From Tissierellia bacterium (GTDB lineage Bacteria; Bacillota_A; Clostridia; Tissierellales; Peptoniphilaceae), in contig JAUNVJ010000013.1 in the NCBI GenBank assembly GCA_030537695.1, forward strand, positions 1-26,921: a DNA stretch of 26,921 bases, in the 5' to 3' direction. Below are positions 5,857-14,020 of this stretch, piece by piece (within the stretch, counting starts at the first letter, position 1; each line of letters starts with the position of its first letter). Below the pieces are notes generated by a model, which was not told where the DNA came from, ran no database searches, and saw only the letters and a list, made by a program, of their open reading frames with translations. Made by a program: the position numbers and the translations under genes.

Positions 5857-6470
5857 CAAATCAAGTATATAACACAGAAGTAACTACAGGTAAGGTAAGA
5901 CTAAGCTATTGTAATCTATTTAAGCCACGAGCCATGCAACCGGGACAAGAGGAAAAATATAGCACAACTCTTTTGATACCAAAATCCGATGTGGAGACGA
6001 AACAAAGAATAGATGCAGCAATCGAAGCAGCAAAGCAAAAAGGCGCAGCTGATAAATGGGGAGGTCAAGTTCCACCAATTGTTCCTACTCCTATCCATGA
6101 TGGGGATGGGGTAAGACCAAGTGATGGACTACCCTATGGCGACGAGTGCAAAGGACATTGGGTCATGACAGCATCCGCTAATGTTGACTATCCGCCAGAA
6201 GTTGTAGACCAATTGCTAAACCCTATTATCAACCAATCTGATATCTATAGTGGTTGTTACGCAAGAGTTAATCTACTGTTTTATCCTTATGGAGGCGGAT
6301 CAACAGGATTTCGTAAAGGTGTTGGTGTGGGACTTGGACCAGTACAAAAATTGGCCGATGGAGAACCTTTAGGCGGAGGCTCAAAGCCCGCAAGTTCTGT
6401 GTTTGGTGTAGTTGATTCAGAGACAGGGACAACCCCAAAAATAAATCCAATAACAGGAGAACCTATGTAA
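5853..6470 (+). CDS. DUF2815 protein, ssDNA-binding type
   Basis: 205 residues with AAGGAGG upstream. It opens TGKVRLSYCNLFKPRAMQ and continues EEKYSTTLLIPKSD, the recognisable start of DUF2815 phage proteins, which are treated as single-strand DNA-binding, OB-fold-like proteins. The C-terminus is Gly/Pro-rich and flexible, ending with an acidic-leaning tail, as in SSBs that recruit partners by the tail. It sits between a Cas4-like nuclease and the DNA polymerase, matching the usual replication or recombination module. Function is taken from family and context; no nucleic-acid-binding residue can be assigned from sequence alone. Confidence 0.82.
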   Translation: MTNQVYNTEVTTGKVRLSYCNLFKPRAMQPGQEEKYSTTLLIPKSDVETKQRIDAAIEAAKQKGAADKWGGQVPPIVPTPIHDGDGVRPSDGLPYGDECKGHWVMTASANVDYPPEVVDQLLNPIINQSDIYSGCYARVNLLFYPYGGGSTGFRKGVGVGLGPVQKLADGEPLGGGSKPASSVFGVVDSETGTTPKINPITGEPM

Positions 6471-6476
6471 ATATAA

Positions 6477-6514
6477 AGGAGGCTATAAAGCCTCCTAACC
6501 TTTTAGGAGGTTAG
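6477..6514 (+). promoter_or_regulatory. Alternative hairpins over the polymerase ribosome binding site
   Basis: Hairpin A pairs AGGAGGC (6477-6483) with GCCTCCT (6490-6496). Hairpin B pairs CCTCCTAA (6491-6498) with TTAGGAGG (6503-6510) around a CCTT loop. B contains the polymerase ribosome binding site AGGAGG (6505-6510), six bases before the ATG. A and B share 6491-6496, so they exclude each other: B hides the site and A frees it. CTAACC/GGTTAG (6495-6500 and 6509-6514) is a third, weaker option. Pairing is seen directly; regulation is inferred. The T-run after A is too short for a convincing terminator. Confidence 0.5.
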
Positions 6515-6516
6515 AA

Positions 6517-8496
6517 ATGAAACACTTAAGTATAGACATAGAAACTTACAGCAGCGAGCCAATAGGAAAAACTGGACTATATAAATATGCACAAAGCGAA
6601 GATTTTGAAATCTTATTGTTTGCATATTCTGTAGACTTTGGCGAAGTTAAAATTGTGGATTTGGCCCAAGGAGAATCTATTCCAGAAGATATTATACTTG
6701 CTTTAAACGATAAAAATGTAATTAAGCATGCGTATAATGCTCCCTTTGAATGGTACTGCTTAAATCAAGTAGGTTATAAAACTGAAATAGGCCAATGGGT
6801 AGACACCATGATTCATGGATTATATCTTGGCTATACTGCAGGACTTGCCGCGACGGGTAAAGCGTTAGGCTTGCCGGAGGATAAGCAAAAATTAAATACC
6901 GGAAAAGCTTTAATACGGTATTTTTGTGTACCTTGTAAGGCAACAAAAAGCAATGGCGGTAGAACCCGAAATCTTCCAAAACATGATTTAAAAAAATGGA
7001 AATTATTTAAGGAGTATTGTATTCAGGATGTAATTACAGAAACGGAAATCTACAACCGATTAAAATTATTCCCAATCCCGGAGCGGGAACAGAATCTATG
7101 GGTCAATGATATAAAAATGAACGCTAAAGGGATATTAGTGGATGAAAAACTAATTCATAGCGCTTTAGAAATCAATGACATTATTGATGGCCAAATGGTC
7201 AAAGAGGCCAAAGAAATTTCTAATGTCGAAAACCCAAATAGTACAAGTCAACTACTAGAGTATTTAAGAGAAAATGGCCTAGATGAATTGGATAATTTAC
7301 AAAAAGGCACCGTGTCTGAACTGTTGGAGAGTGGAAAGCTTTGTGAAGATAATAGAAGATTATTAGAGATTAGACAGGAGTTATCTAAAACAAGTATCAA
7401 AAAATATGTGGCTATGGACATAGCAAAAGGAACAGACAATCGAGTACGGGGACTATTGCAGTTTTATGGAGCTAATCGAACTGGAAGATGGGCGGGCAGA
7501 TTAGTGCAAGTGCAGAACCTACCAAGAAACTATTTAAGCACCCTTAATGATGCTAGAGGACTGGTGAAAGAAAAGAATATTCAAGGCTTAGAACTGATTT
7601 ATGGTAATGTATCAGACACCTTATCCCAATTGATACGGACGGCTTTTATCCCTTCGAAGGATAAGTTGATCATTGCGGATTTTAGTGCTATTGAAGCTCG
7701 AATAATTGCTTGGCTTGCAGGCGAGAGATGGGTACAAGATGTTTTTGCATCTCACGGGAAGATTTATGAAGCAACAGCAAGCCAGATGTTCGGAGTGCCT
7801 ATTGAAAAAATCAAAAGAGGTAATCCAGAATATTCTCTAAGACAAAAAGGCAAAATTGCACAATTGGCATTAGGCTATCAAGGTTCGATTGGTGCAATGA
7901 AAGCAATGGGTGCTTTGAATATGGGTCTTACAGAAGATGAATTGCCAGATATTGTTTCCAGGTGGAGAAATGCAAATCAAAATATTGTGAAATTATGGTA
8001 TGAGATTGAAGAAAATGCTCTTGCAGTGATGATGGATAGTCAGCCGCGTACTTTCAGAGGCTTAACTTTTGCCCGAGAATCCGAGATTATATATGGGCAA
8101 GACTTTTTTACTATTAAATTACCTTCCGGACGAAAGTTATATTATCCGAAACCATTTCTAAAAGAAAATAAATTTGGCAAAGTGGCCCTGCATTATTATT
8201 CTGTAAATCAAACAAGCCGAAAATGGTCGGAAGATAGTACCTATGGCGGAAAGCTTACAGAGAATATTGTACAGGCCATTGCAAGAGACTGTTTAGCTGA
8301 AAGTATCATACGAGTATCAGAACGGTATCCTCAGGCCGGTATTGTGATGCATATTCACGACGAGATTGTTATGGATTGCCAGGATAATATCTCCGTAAAT
8401 GATGTATGTGAAATCATGGGAGAACCTATTGATTGGGCTCCTGGATTAATCTTAAAAGCTGCAGGTTTTGAAAGTGAATACTATATGAAAGATTAG
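6517..8496 (+). CDS. Phage family A DNA polymerase with 3'-5' exonuclease domain
   Basis: 659 residues. The N-terminal 190 residues form a DEDD exonuclease: LSIDIET gives Asp7 and Glu9, and IKHAYNAPFEW supplies the next motif. The polymerase domain follows: motif A ADFSAIEARIIAWLAGE (Asp388), motif B RQKGKIAQLALGYQG (from Arg442) and motif C VMHIHDEIVMD (Asp615). The size and the shortened thumb match the PolA-like polymerases of Firmicute siphophages, which lack the 5'-3' exonuclease. It should replicate phage DNA together with the VapE-type helicase downstream. Translation may be controlled by hairpins that cover its ribosome binding site. All catalytic residues looked for are present. Confidence 0.95.
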   Translation: MKHLSIDIETYSSEPIGKTGLYKYAQSEDFEILLFAYSVDFGEVKIVDLAQGESIPEDIILALNDKNVIKHAYNAPFEWYCLNQVGYKTEIGQWVDTMIHGLYLGYTAGLAATGKALGLPEDKQKLNTGKALIRYFCVPCKATKSNGGRTRNLPKHDLKKWKLFKEYCIQDVITETEIYNRLKLFPIPEREQNLWVNDIKMNAKGILVDEKLIHSALEINDIIDGQMVKEAKEISNVENPNSTSQLLEYLRENGLDELDNLQKGTVSELLESGKLCEDNRRLLEIRQELSKTSIKKYVAMDIAKGTDNRVRGLLQFYGANRTGRWAGRLVQVQNLPRNYLSTLNDARGLVKEKNIQGLELIYGNVSDTLSQLIRTAFIPSKDKLIIADFSAIEARIIAWLAGERWVQDVFASHGKIYEATASQMFGVPIEKIKRGNPEYSLRQKGKIAQLALGYQGSIGAMKAMGALNMGLTEDELPDIVSRWRNANQNIVKLWYEIEENALAVMMDSQPRTFRGLTFARESEIIYGQDFFTIKLPSGRKLYYPKPFLKENKFGKVALHYYSVNQTSRKWSEDSTYGGKLTENIVQAIARDCLAESIIRVSERYPQAGIVMHIHDEIVMDCQDNISVNDVCEIMGEPIDWAPGLILKAAGFESEYYMKD

Positions 8497-8499
8497 GGG

Positions 8500-8982
8500 A
8501 TGGTCAAATTGATTTTAGATGTATGTTGTGGCAGTAAAATGTTTTACTTCGATAAAAATAGACCGGATTTAACAACTATGGATATTAGAAAAGAAAGACA
8601 TGAAATCCATGGAAAAAAGATTAACGTAGATCCGGATATAATTGGAGATTTTCGAGATATCCCTTTTGATGCGCATACCTTCCACCACGTGATATTCGAT
8701 CCACCTCATCTAATATGTCCAGGTAAAAATTCAATCATGTATGCTCAATATGGAGGGTTGAATATGGATACATGGAAAGACGATATTCAACAAGGATTTA
8801 TCGAATGTATGAGAGTTTTAAAGCCTAAGGGTACTTTGGTGTTCAAATGGAGTGAACACGATATATTAATAAAAGATATCCTTGAAATTTGTCCTTTTAA
8901 ACCACTATATGGGCATAAGAGGGGGAAAACTATTTGGCTTATTTTTATTAAAGGCCCAGGATGTGGTGTTAGTGCAAAATAA
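8500..8982 (+). CDS. Small class I SAM-dependent methyltransferase
   Basis: 160 residues. LDVCCGSKMF (6-15) is the SAM-binding motif I and FDPPHL with DPPH at 67-70 is the catalytic motif IV, as in amino-methyltransferases acting on adenine, cytosine or similar groups. CMRVLKPKGTLVFKW is the conserved strand 5 region. At 160 residues it is little more than the catalytic core, with no clear target-recognition domain. It starts three bases after the polymerase stop, with only a weak GGGG upstream, so translation may be coupled. Orphan phage methyltransferases can protect DNA from restriction; an RNA or nucleotide substrate cannot be excluded. Confidence 0.75.
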   Translation: MVKLILDVCCGSKMFYFDKNRPDLTTMDIRKERHEIHGKKINVDPDIIGDFRDIPFDAHTFHHVIFDPPHLICPGKNSIMYAQYGGLNMDTWKDDIQQGFIECMRVLKPKGTLVFKWSEHDILIKDILEICPFKPLYGHKRGKTIWLIFIKGPGCGVSAK

Positions 8983-11449
8983 CAGAATAATTACCATTGC
9001 CGTTGGTAGTAGTAGAAAAAGTTTAAACTGGCAAAACACCTCTTTGATGTGGTCGGAATTTGTTGAAAAATTGAAGTCCCCTCAAAGGACAAATGAGTCC
9101 TTAGAAGAGTTTCTGAAACTGAAAAAAGCAGCGCAAGACCAATTAAAAGACGTCGGGGGATTTGTGGGTGGTTCTTTAAACGGGTTGCGAAGAAAAAATA
9201 ATAATGTTGTTGACCGGGATCTAATCACTTTAGATTTAGATAATATTAACACCGGTATGACGGATTCTGTCGTAAAAAAAGTAAATAGTTTGGGGTGCGC
9301 ATATGTAATATATAGTACAAGAAAACACGCAGAATACGCCCCTAGATTACGAGTGATTATCCCGGTAGATAGAAGTATATCCCCTGATGAATATGAACCT
9401 ATAGCGCGTAAACTGGCTAGTATTATTGGGATTCAGATGGCAGATCCAACGACCTTTGAAGTATCAAGATTAATGTTTTGGCCAAGCTGTAGCAATGACA
9501 GTGATTATGTATATGAGTTTGGAGATATGCCATTTTGTAGTGCTGATGGTGTATTGGCCATGTATGAGGATTGGACAGATGTATCTACATGGCCACAAGT
9601 ACCAGGACATGATATTACTCGACAACGAGAGGTGGCACGCCAACAGGATCCAGAGACTAAGAGAGGTGTTATCGGGGCATTTTGCCGCACGTATGATATT
9701 TATAACGCTATGGAAAAGTTTATACCTAAAGCATATGAATCTACTGCAGATGATAATAGATTTACCTATCTGGGAGGCTCTACCAGTGGTGGGGCGATTG
9801 TATATGACGGCAAATTCTTATATTCCCACCACGCTACAGATCCTTGTTCTAATACCCTAGTCAATGCTTTTGATATGGTCAGATTACATTTATTTGGAAA
9901 TAAGGACGAGGGCGCAAAAGAGGGGACGCCGGTATCAAAATTACCCTCTTTTGTGGAGATGAGTAAACTTGCCATTGCAGATGATAAAGTTAGTGCATTA
10001 ATCAATGCAGAGCGACACGAAAAGGCCATGGAAGCTTTTACGGATGATTATGACCATAGTACGGAAATATTAGAAGATGATATCTCCTGGATGGAGAAAC
10101 TAGATATAAACCCCAATACCGGGGCGATTGATAAAACAATTAATAATATGGTCCTAATCATGGAAAACGCAAAGGATCTAAAAGGCAAAATGGCCCTGGA
10201 CGAATTTGCCAATCGAGGTATGGTTTTGGGGAGTCTACCTTGGAATGACGCAGAAGAAAAAAGGCTTTGGGCTGATGTGGATGACGCTGAATTGGCTAGA
10301 TACCTGGAAGTAGGATTTAATATTACTGGACGAGAAAAACGGGATATGGCCCTTTTAATCGTAAGTGCTAGAAATAAATTTAACGATGTCAAAAGCTATT
10401 TAGAGTCTTTGAAATGGGATGGTACGAAACGAATTAATACCCTATTAAGGGATTATCTAGGCGCAGAGGATAATATTTATACTGCAGATGTTATGCGGAA
10501 ATCTTTAGCTGCTGCAGTCGGAAGGGCGATTCACGGCGGTATTAAGTACGACTATATGCCAATACTGGCAGGGGCGCAAGGGATTGGTAAGTCTACTTTT
10601 TTACGGATATTGGGCAAAGAGTGGTTTAGTGACTCTTTGCAATGCTTCGAGGGCAAGGAAGCGGCAGAGATGATTCAAGGGACATGGATTAATGAGTTAG
10701 GCGAACTTACGGTTATGAGCCGGTCGGAAACTAATGCAGTCAAACAGTTTCTAAGCAAGCAAGAGGATATTTATCGGGAGGCTTACGGACGACGGACGAA
10801 TAAATATCCTAGAAGATGTGTGTTTTTTGGGACGACGAATAATGCAGAATTCCTAAAAGATATTACAGGGAATAGAAGATTTTGGCCAGTAGATTGTGGA
10901 CTGCATGAGCCAACAAAAAATATCTTTACGGATTTGGAGCAGGAAGTGGATCAGATTTGGGCAGAGGCCTATATGATTTATATCTTGGGAGAACCTTTAT
11001 ACTTAACAGGGGAAAGTCTAAAGCTTTCGGAAGAAGCACAAGAACTCCATCAAGAACAAGATAGCCGAAAAGGAATAATAGAAGATTTTCTAGAAATTGA
11101 GATTCCTGAAAATTGGTATGATTTATCTCTGAATATCAAAAGACAGTATCTAAATGGTAACGCCAATATTGGCGATGTAAAGCTTATTAAAAGAGACAGA
11201 ACATGTGCTATTGAAATTTGGGCGGAATGTTTCGGTTTTAACCCTAATACAATGCAGCGCAGAGATGCGTCTGAAATTAACAATATTTTGGAATCTATAA
11301 AAGGATGGGAAAGATATTCAAGTTCTAGGAGCTTTGGCGATAAAAAGAATAACGGTTACGGAAAGCAAAAAGGGTTCCAAAGAAAAACTATATTAGCGGA
11401 ATTTGAAGAATCTGGAAGAGTTTTAGAGTTCAAATCCTTTAAAAATTAA
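8972..11449 (+). CDS. VapE-family primase/helicase
   Basis: 825 residues from GTG 8972, my chosen start: the family pattern begins at NNRIITIAVGSSRK, while the frame open from 8882 upstream encodes only the methyltransferase shadow. The N-terminal 200 residues resemble an AEP-type primase: LDLDN (Asp88, Asp90), YSTRKH (His119) and RLRVIIPVDR, then FEVSRLMFWPS. The C-terminal virulence-associated E domain has Walker A GAQGIGKST (534-542) and a Walker B-like INELGEL, then SKQEDIYREAYGR and FFGTTNNAEFL. It should prime and unwind at the origin. It overlaps the methyltransferase by 11 bases. The C-terminal 60 residues are less conserved. Confidence 0.9.
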   Translation: MQNNRIITIAVGSSRKSLNWQNTSLMWSEFVEKLKSPQRTNESLEEFLKLKKAAQDQLKDVGGFVGGSLNGLRRKNNNVVDRDLITLDLDNINTGMTDSVVKKVNSLGCAYVIYSTRKHAEYAPRLRVIIPVDRSISPDEYEPIARKLASIIGIQMADPTTFEVSRLMFWPSCSNDSDYVYEFGDMPFCSADGVLAMYEDWTDVSTWPQVPGHDITRQREVARQQDPETKRGVIGAFCRTYDIYNAMEKFIPKAYESTADDNRFTYLGGSTSGGAIVYDGKFLYSHHATDPCSNTLVNAFDMVRLHLFGNKDEGAKEGTPVSKLPSFVEMSKLAIADDKVSALINAERHEKAMEAFTDDYDHSTEILEDDISWMEKLDINPNTGAIDKTINNMVLIMENAKDLKGKMALDEFANRGMVLGSLPWNDAEEKRLWADVDDAELARYLEVGFNITGREKRDMALLIVSARNKFNDVKSYLESLKWDGTKRINTLLRDYLGAEDNIYTADVMRKSLAAAVGRAIHGGIKYDYMPILAGAQGIGKSTFLRILGKEWFSDSLQCFEGKEAAEMIQGTWINELGELTVMSRSETNAVKQFLSKQEDIYREAYGRRTNKYPRRCVFFGTTNNAEFLKDITGNRRFWPVDCGLHEPTKNIFTDLEQEVDQIWAEAYMIYILGEPLYLTGESLKLSEEAQELHQEQDSRKGIIEDFLEIEIPENWYDLSLNIKRQYLNGNANIGDVKLIKRDRTCAIEIWAECFGFNPNTMQRRDASEINNILESIKGWERYSSSRSFGDKKNNGYGKQKGFQRKTILAEFEESGRVLEFKSFKN

Positions 11450-11755
11450 TGGCAACTTTCTCGGCAACCAACTATAGAAAAGTGGCAACTTGGCAACCTT
11501 CTAAAAAAACCAAAACAACTAAAAAACAATTGAAGTTGCCGCTAAAGTTGCTAAAGAAAATATCTAAATTTCAATAGGTACAATACAATAGCAACCAAAA
11601 CTACCAAAATTATCTATATAAATATAAAATATATAGATTATGTATATAGCACGCGTACATAGTGCGTATGGCGCGCATGTATACGCCTGTATACGCGCGC
11701 GAGGGAACATTGGTCGTCAATAAATTTAGAGGTACAAGAATATAGAGGTGTATGA
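11450..11755. other. Non-coding gap with GGCAAC repeats and Z-DNA-prone tract (candidate origin)
   Basis: 306 bases without a convincing ORF between the VapE and VRR-NUC genes. The left part has GGCAAC at 11451, 11463, 11484 and 11492, then the inverse GTTGCC at 11535. GGCAACTT (11484-11491) and AAGTTGCC (11533-11540) can form a hairpin. The centre (about 11551-11640) is extremely AT-rich. From 11641 to about 11701 the sequence alternates pyrimidine and purine with only a few breaks and is full of CG steps. Repeats beside an AT-rich stretch, next to the primase/helicase gene, suggest the replication origin (inference). I see no promoter here; a ribosome binding site for the next gene lies at 11744-11750. 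Confidence 0.5.
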
Positions 11756-12061
11756 ATGAAAAGGTTAGAAAAAGATATTGAAAATAGATTAGTTAAAAAA
11801 ATAAAAGCAATGGGGGGTCAATGCTATAAATGGGTGAGCCCGGGTAATGCGGGGGTACCGGACCGGATTGTCTTGCTTCCCGGGGGATTTATCGCTTTCG
11901 TAGAATTGAAAAGAGATAAAGAAGTGCCCCGAAAAATACAGTTGAGACAATTACAAAAAATATTGAATTTGGGGCAACAAGTATTTGTTATCAAAGGGTT
12001 AAGTGGTGTGGATCAGTTTTGTGAGACTTGTAGGGAGTGGTTAAATGGGAGTGATGTTTAA
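11756..12061 (+). CDS. VRR-NUC domain nuclease
   Basis: 101 residues with AGAGGTG five bases before ATG. The PD-(D/E)XK core of the VRR-NUC family is clear: GNAGVPDRIVLLPGG with Asp36 and AFVELK with Glu50 and Lys52, followed by the RQLQ helix. Small stand-alone VRR-NUC proteins accompany SNF2 helicases in phages and are proposed to cleave branched DNA, like FAN1 and related junction nucleases. It overlaps the SNF2 gene by 17 bases, and the two are probably a functional pair. Confidence 0.9.
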   Translation: MKRLEKDIENRLVKKIKAMGGQCYKWVSPGNAGVPDRIVLLPGGFIAFVELKRDKEVPRKIQLRQLQKILNLGQQVFVIKGLSGVDQFCETCREWLNGSDV

Positions 12062-13427
12062 TCCTCATAATTATCAAAAATATTGTATCGAAAGAATGAT
12101 ATCTATGGATAATCTTGGTTTATTTTTGGATATGGGTCTCGGGAAAACAATCATAAGCCTAATGGCCATTAAGGAGTTAAAATACAGTAGATTCCAGGTT
12201 AACAAAGTACTGGTTATCGCACCGAAAAAGGTGGCGGAAGCAACTTGGCAAGATGAGGCTAAAAAGTGGGATCAGACTAAAAAATTAAGGATCTCAACTG
12301 TTTTAGGATCGGAAAAACAAAGGATCAAAGCACTGTACCAAAAGGCCGATATCTATATCATCAATCGGGACAATGTGGTATGGCTTGTTGAATTTTATAA
12401 AAATGACTGGCCATTTGATATGGTGGTTTGCGATGAGTTTTCTAGCTTCAAATCCCACAAGGCTAAAAGATTTAAAGCCTTGGCCAGTGTTAAGCCTCAT
12501 ATTAAACGATTGGTAGGGCTTACTGGTACTCCTAGTCCAAATGGATTAAATGATTTATGGAGTCAATTATATCTATTGGACGAGGGCGAAAGATTGGGCA
12601 AGAGGTACACCGGTTTTCGAGAACGGTATTTTGATCCAGGAAAAAGAAATGGATACATAGTCTATAATTGGGACCCCAAAAAAGGCAGTGAATCAGCCAT
12701 ACTGGAAAAAATATCCGACATATGTATCAGTATGAAATCAGAAGATTATCTGGATTTACCGAATCTAATTGAACATGACATACCAATAATGCTAGATAAC
12801 AAAGGACAAAAAGCATATAACGAATTAGAAAAACAAATGGTATTGGAAATGGATAGTGGGAAAGTAATTGATGCCCTTAGTGCAGCTGCGCTATCCAATA
12901 AATTATTGCAACTATCCAATGGGGCCATATATGACGAGGACCACAATTGGTATGAAGTTCACGATGCGAAGATTGAGGCCTTTTTAGAACTCCTGGAGGG
13001 GTTAAACGGGAAAAGTGCTTTAGTATTTTATAACTTTAAGCACGATAAGGCACGGATATTACAAGCCTTGGAAAAAACAAATTATAGAGTGCGAGAGCTT
13101 GGCGAACCGGAGGATCAAAAAGATTGGAATGCAGGGAAAATAGATGTGTTGCTTACTCATCCGGCAAGTAGTGCATACGGTCTTAATATACAGGATGGAG
13201 GTCATCACATTGTGTGGTTTGGACTTAACTGGAATTATGAGTTGTACACCCAATCGAATAAACGACTACATCGACAAGGGCAAGAGAATAAAGTAATTGT
13301 CCATCATTTAATCGTTAAAGGCACTAGAGACGAGGATGTAATCGAAGCACTAAAACGAAAAGAAAACGTACAAGAGTATGTATTACAGAGCTTAAAGGCG
13401 AGGATTGCAAAATATAAAAAGGAGTAG
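12045..13427 (+). CDS. SNF2-family DNA helicase/translocase
   Basis: 460 residues, starting at 12045 with AGGGAG seven bases upstream. Superfamily 2 motifs in order: LDMGLGKTI (Walker A, 29-36), VIAPKKV (Ia), CDEFSSFK (Asp131, Glu132; a DEFS variant of DEAH), GLTGTPSPNG (III, about 159-168), and QSNKRLHRQGQ (VI, 403-413) with its arginine finger. It has both RecA-like lobes and no extra domains, as in the compact phage SNF2 proteins paired with VRR-NUC. It probably moves on dsDNA or remodels protein-DNA complexes during phage replication. Confidence 0.92.
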   Translation: MGVMFNPHNYQKYCIERMISMDNLGLFLDMGLGKTIISLMAIKELKYSRFQVNKVLVIAPKKVAEATWQDEAKKWDQTKKLRISTVLGSEKQRIKALYQKADIYIINRDNVVWLVEFYKNDWPFDMVVCDEFSSFKSHKAKRFKALASVKPHIKRLVGLTGTPSPNGLNDLWSQLYLLDEGERLGKRYTGFRERYFDPGKRNGYIVYNWDPKKGSESAILEKISDICISMKSEDYLDLPNLIEHDIPIMLDNKGQKAYNELEKQMVLEMDSGKVIDALSAAALSNKLLQLSNGAIYDEDHNWYEVHDAKIEAFLELLEGLNGKSALVFYNFKHDKARILQALEKTNYRVRELGEPEDQKDWNAGKIDVLLTHPASSAYGLNIQDGGHHIVWFGLNWNYELYTQSNKRLHRQGQENKVIVHHLIVKGTRDEDVIEALKRKENVQEYVLQSLKARIAKYKKE

Positions 13428-13430
13428 AAA

Positions 13431-13607
13431 ATGGGGAAGTATTTAATCATTATAAACCATCGTAAAAGCATTGAAATTTTAAGCAAAGTGATGGTTGATA
13501 AATCAGTAGCGGAGAAAGAGCTTAAAAAAATACGATCTAAACCGGCTACTATGTTTAGTGATTATAGTAAGGCTAAAGTATTTGAACTAAAGGAGTTGGA
13601 CGTATGA
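13431..13607 (+). CDS. Small protein of unknown function
   Basis: 58 residues, beginning MGKYLIIINHRKSIEIL. AAAAAGGAG precedes the ATG by five bases. The stop overlaps the next start (ATGA), so it belongs to the same operon. It has a short beta strand, then basic and helical sequence, with many Lys (SVAEKELKKIRSKPA). Not recognised; small DNA-binding or accessory proteins at this point are common. Confidence 0.6.
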   Translation: MGKYLIIINHRKSIEILSKVMVDKSVAEKELKKIRSKPATMFSDYSKAKVFELKELDV

Positions 13608-14020
13608 TGACACCGGAACAGAGGGAAAAGTCTAAAAAACTTAGCAAATATAAATGGCTATCAAAAGAGCTTGATAGTAAATTAGCGGAATTGGAAAAAT
13701 GGAAATCGAGATTGACCGCAGCTAATGCCACATATACTGATATGCCTTCCAGCCATTACCGGTCGGATAAAATGAGTGAGGGGATCGCTAGTATTATCGA
13801 TATAAAGGCGACATTGGAGCAGGACATCAAGGATCTGATACGGGAGAGAGACAACATATACCATAAAATAAATGGGGTAAATAACGAACAATTAAAACAT
13901 ATCTTACGGCAGCGATACATCGATGGCTTAACATTTGAGATGATGGCGGTACAAAACGATAGGAGTTGGCGACATATCCACCGACTCCACGAATTGGCCT
14001 TGGACGAAATAAATTTTTAA
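13604..14020 (+). CDS. DUF1492/ArpU-like late transcription regulator (sigma-70 region 4-like)
   Basis: 138 residues. The N-terminal 90 residues are helical and charged, and TAANATYTDMPSSHYRSDKM matches the DUF1492 core. The C-terminal HILRQRYIDGLTFEMMA, then WRHIHRLHELALDEI, form a sigma-70 region 4-like helix-turn-helix. Proteins of this kind stand at the end of the early operon in Firmicute phages and activate late packaging and structural genes (ArpU/RinA-like role). Here it is the last gene before a 209-base regulatory gap that leads into the late operon, which fits well. AAAGGAG is eight bases upstream; the second ATG (13607) is also possible. Confidence 0.8.
   Translation: MMTPEQREKSKKLSKYKWLSKELDSKLAELEKWKSRLTAANATYTDMPSSHYRSDKMSEGIASIIDIKATLEQDIKDLIRERDNIYHKINGVNNEQLKHILRQRYIDGLTFEMMAVQNDRSWRHIHRLHELALDEINF

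Noticed and set aside
6477..6504. Rho-independent terminator after the DUF2815 gene
   Set aside because: The seven-base stem is followed by AACCTTTT only, with no adjacent T-run, and its arms overlap a better hairpin over the polymerase ribosome binding site.
8882..8971. 30-codon upstream extension of the VapE frame
   Set aside because: It lies inside the methyltransferase gene and reads as hydrophobic shadow sequence. The family pattern starts at GTG 8972.
9495..9860. 121-codon rightward frame inside the VapE gene
   Set aside because: It overlaps a gene with clear domain motifs in another frame and has no ribosome binding site or recognisable product.
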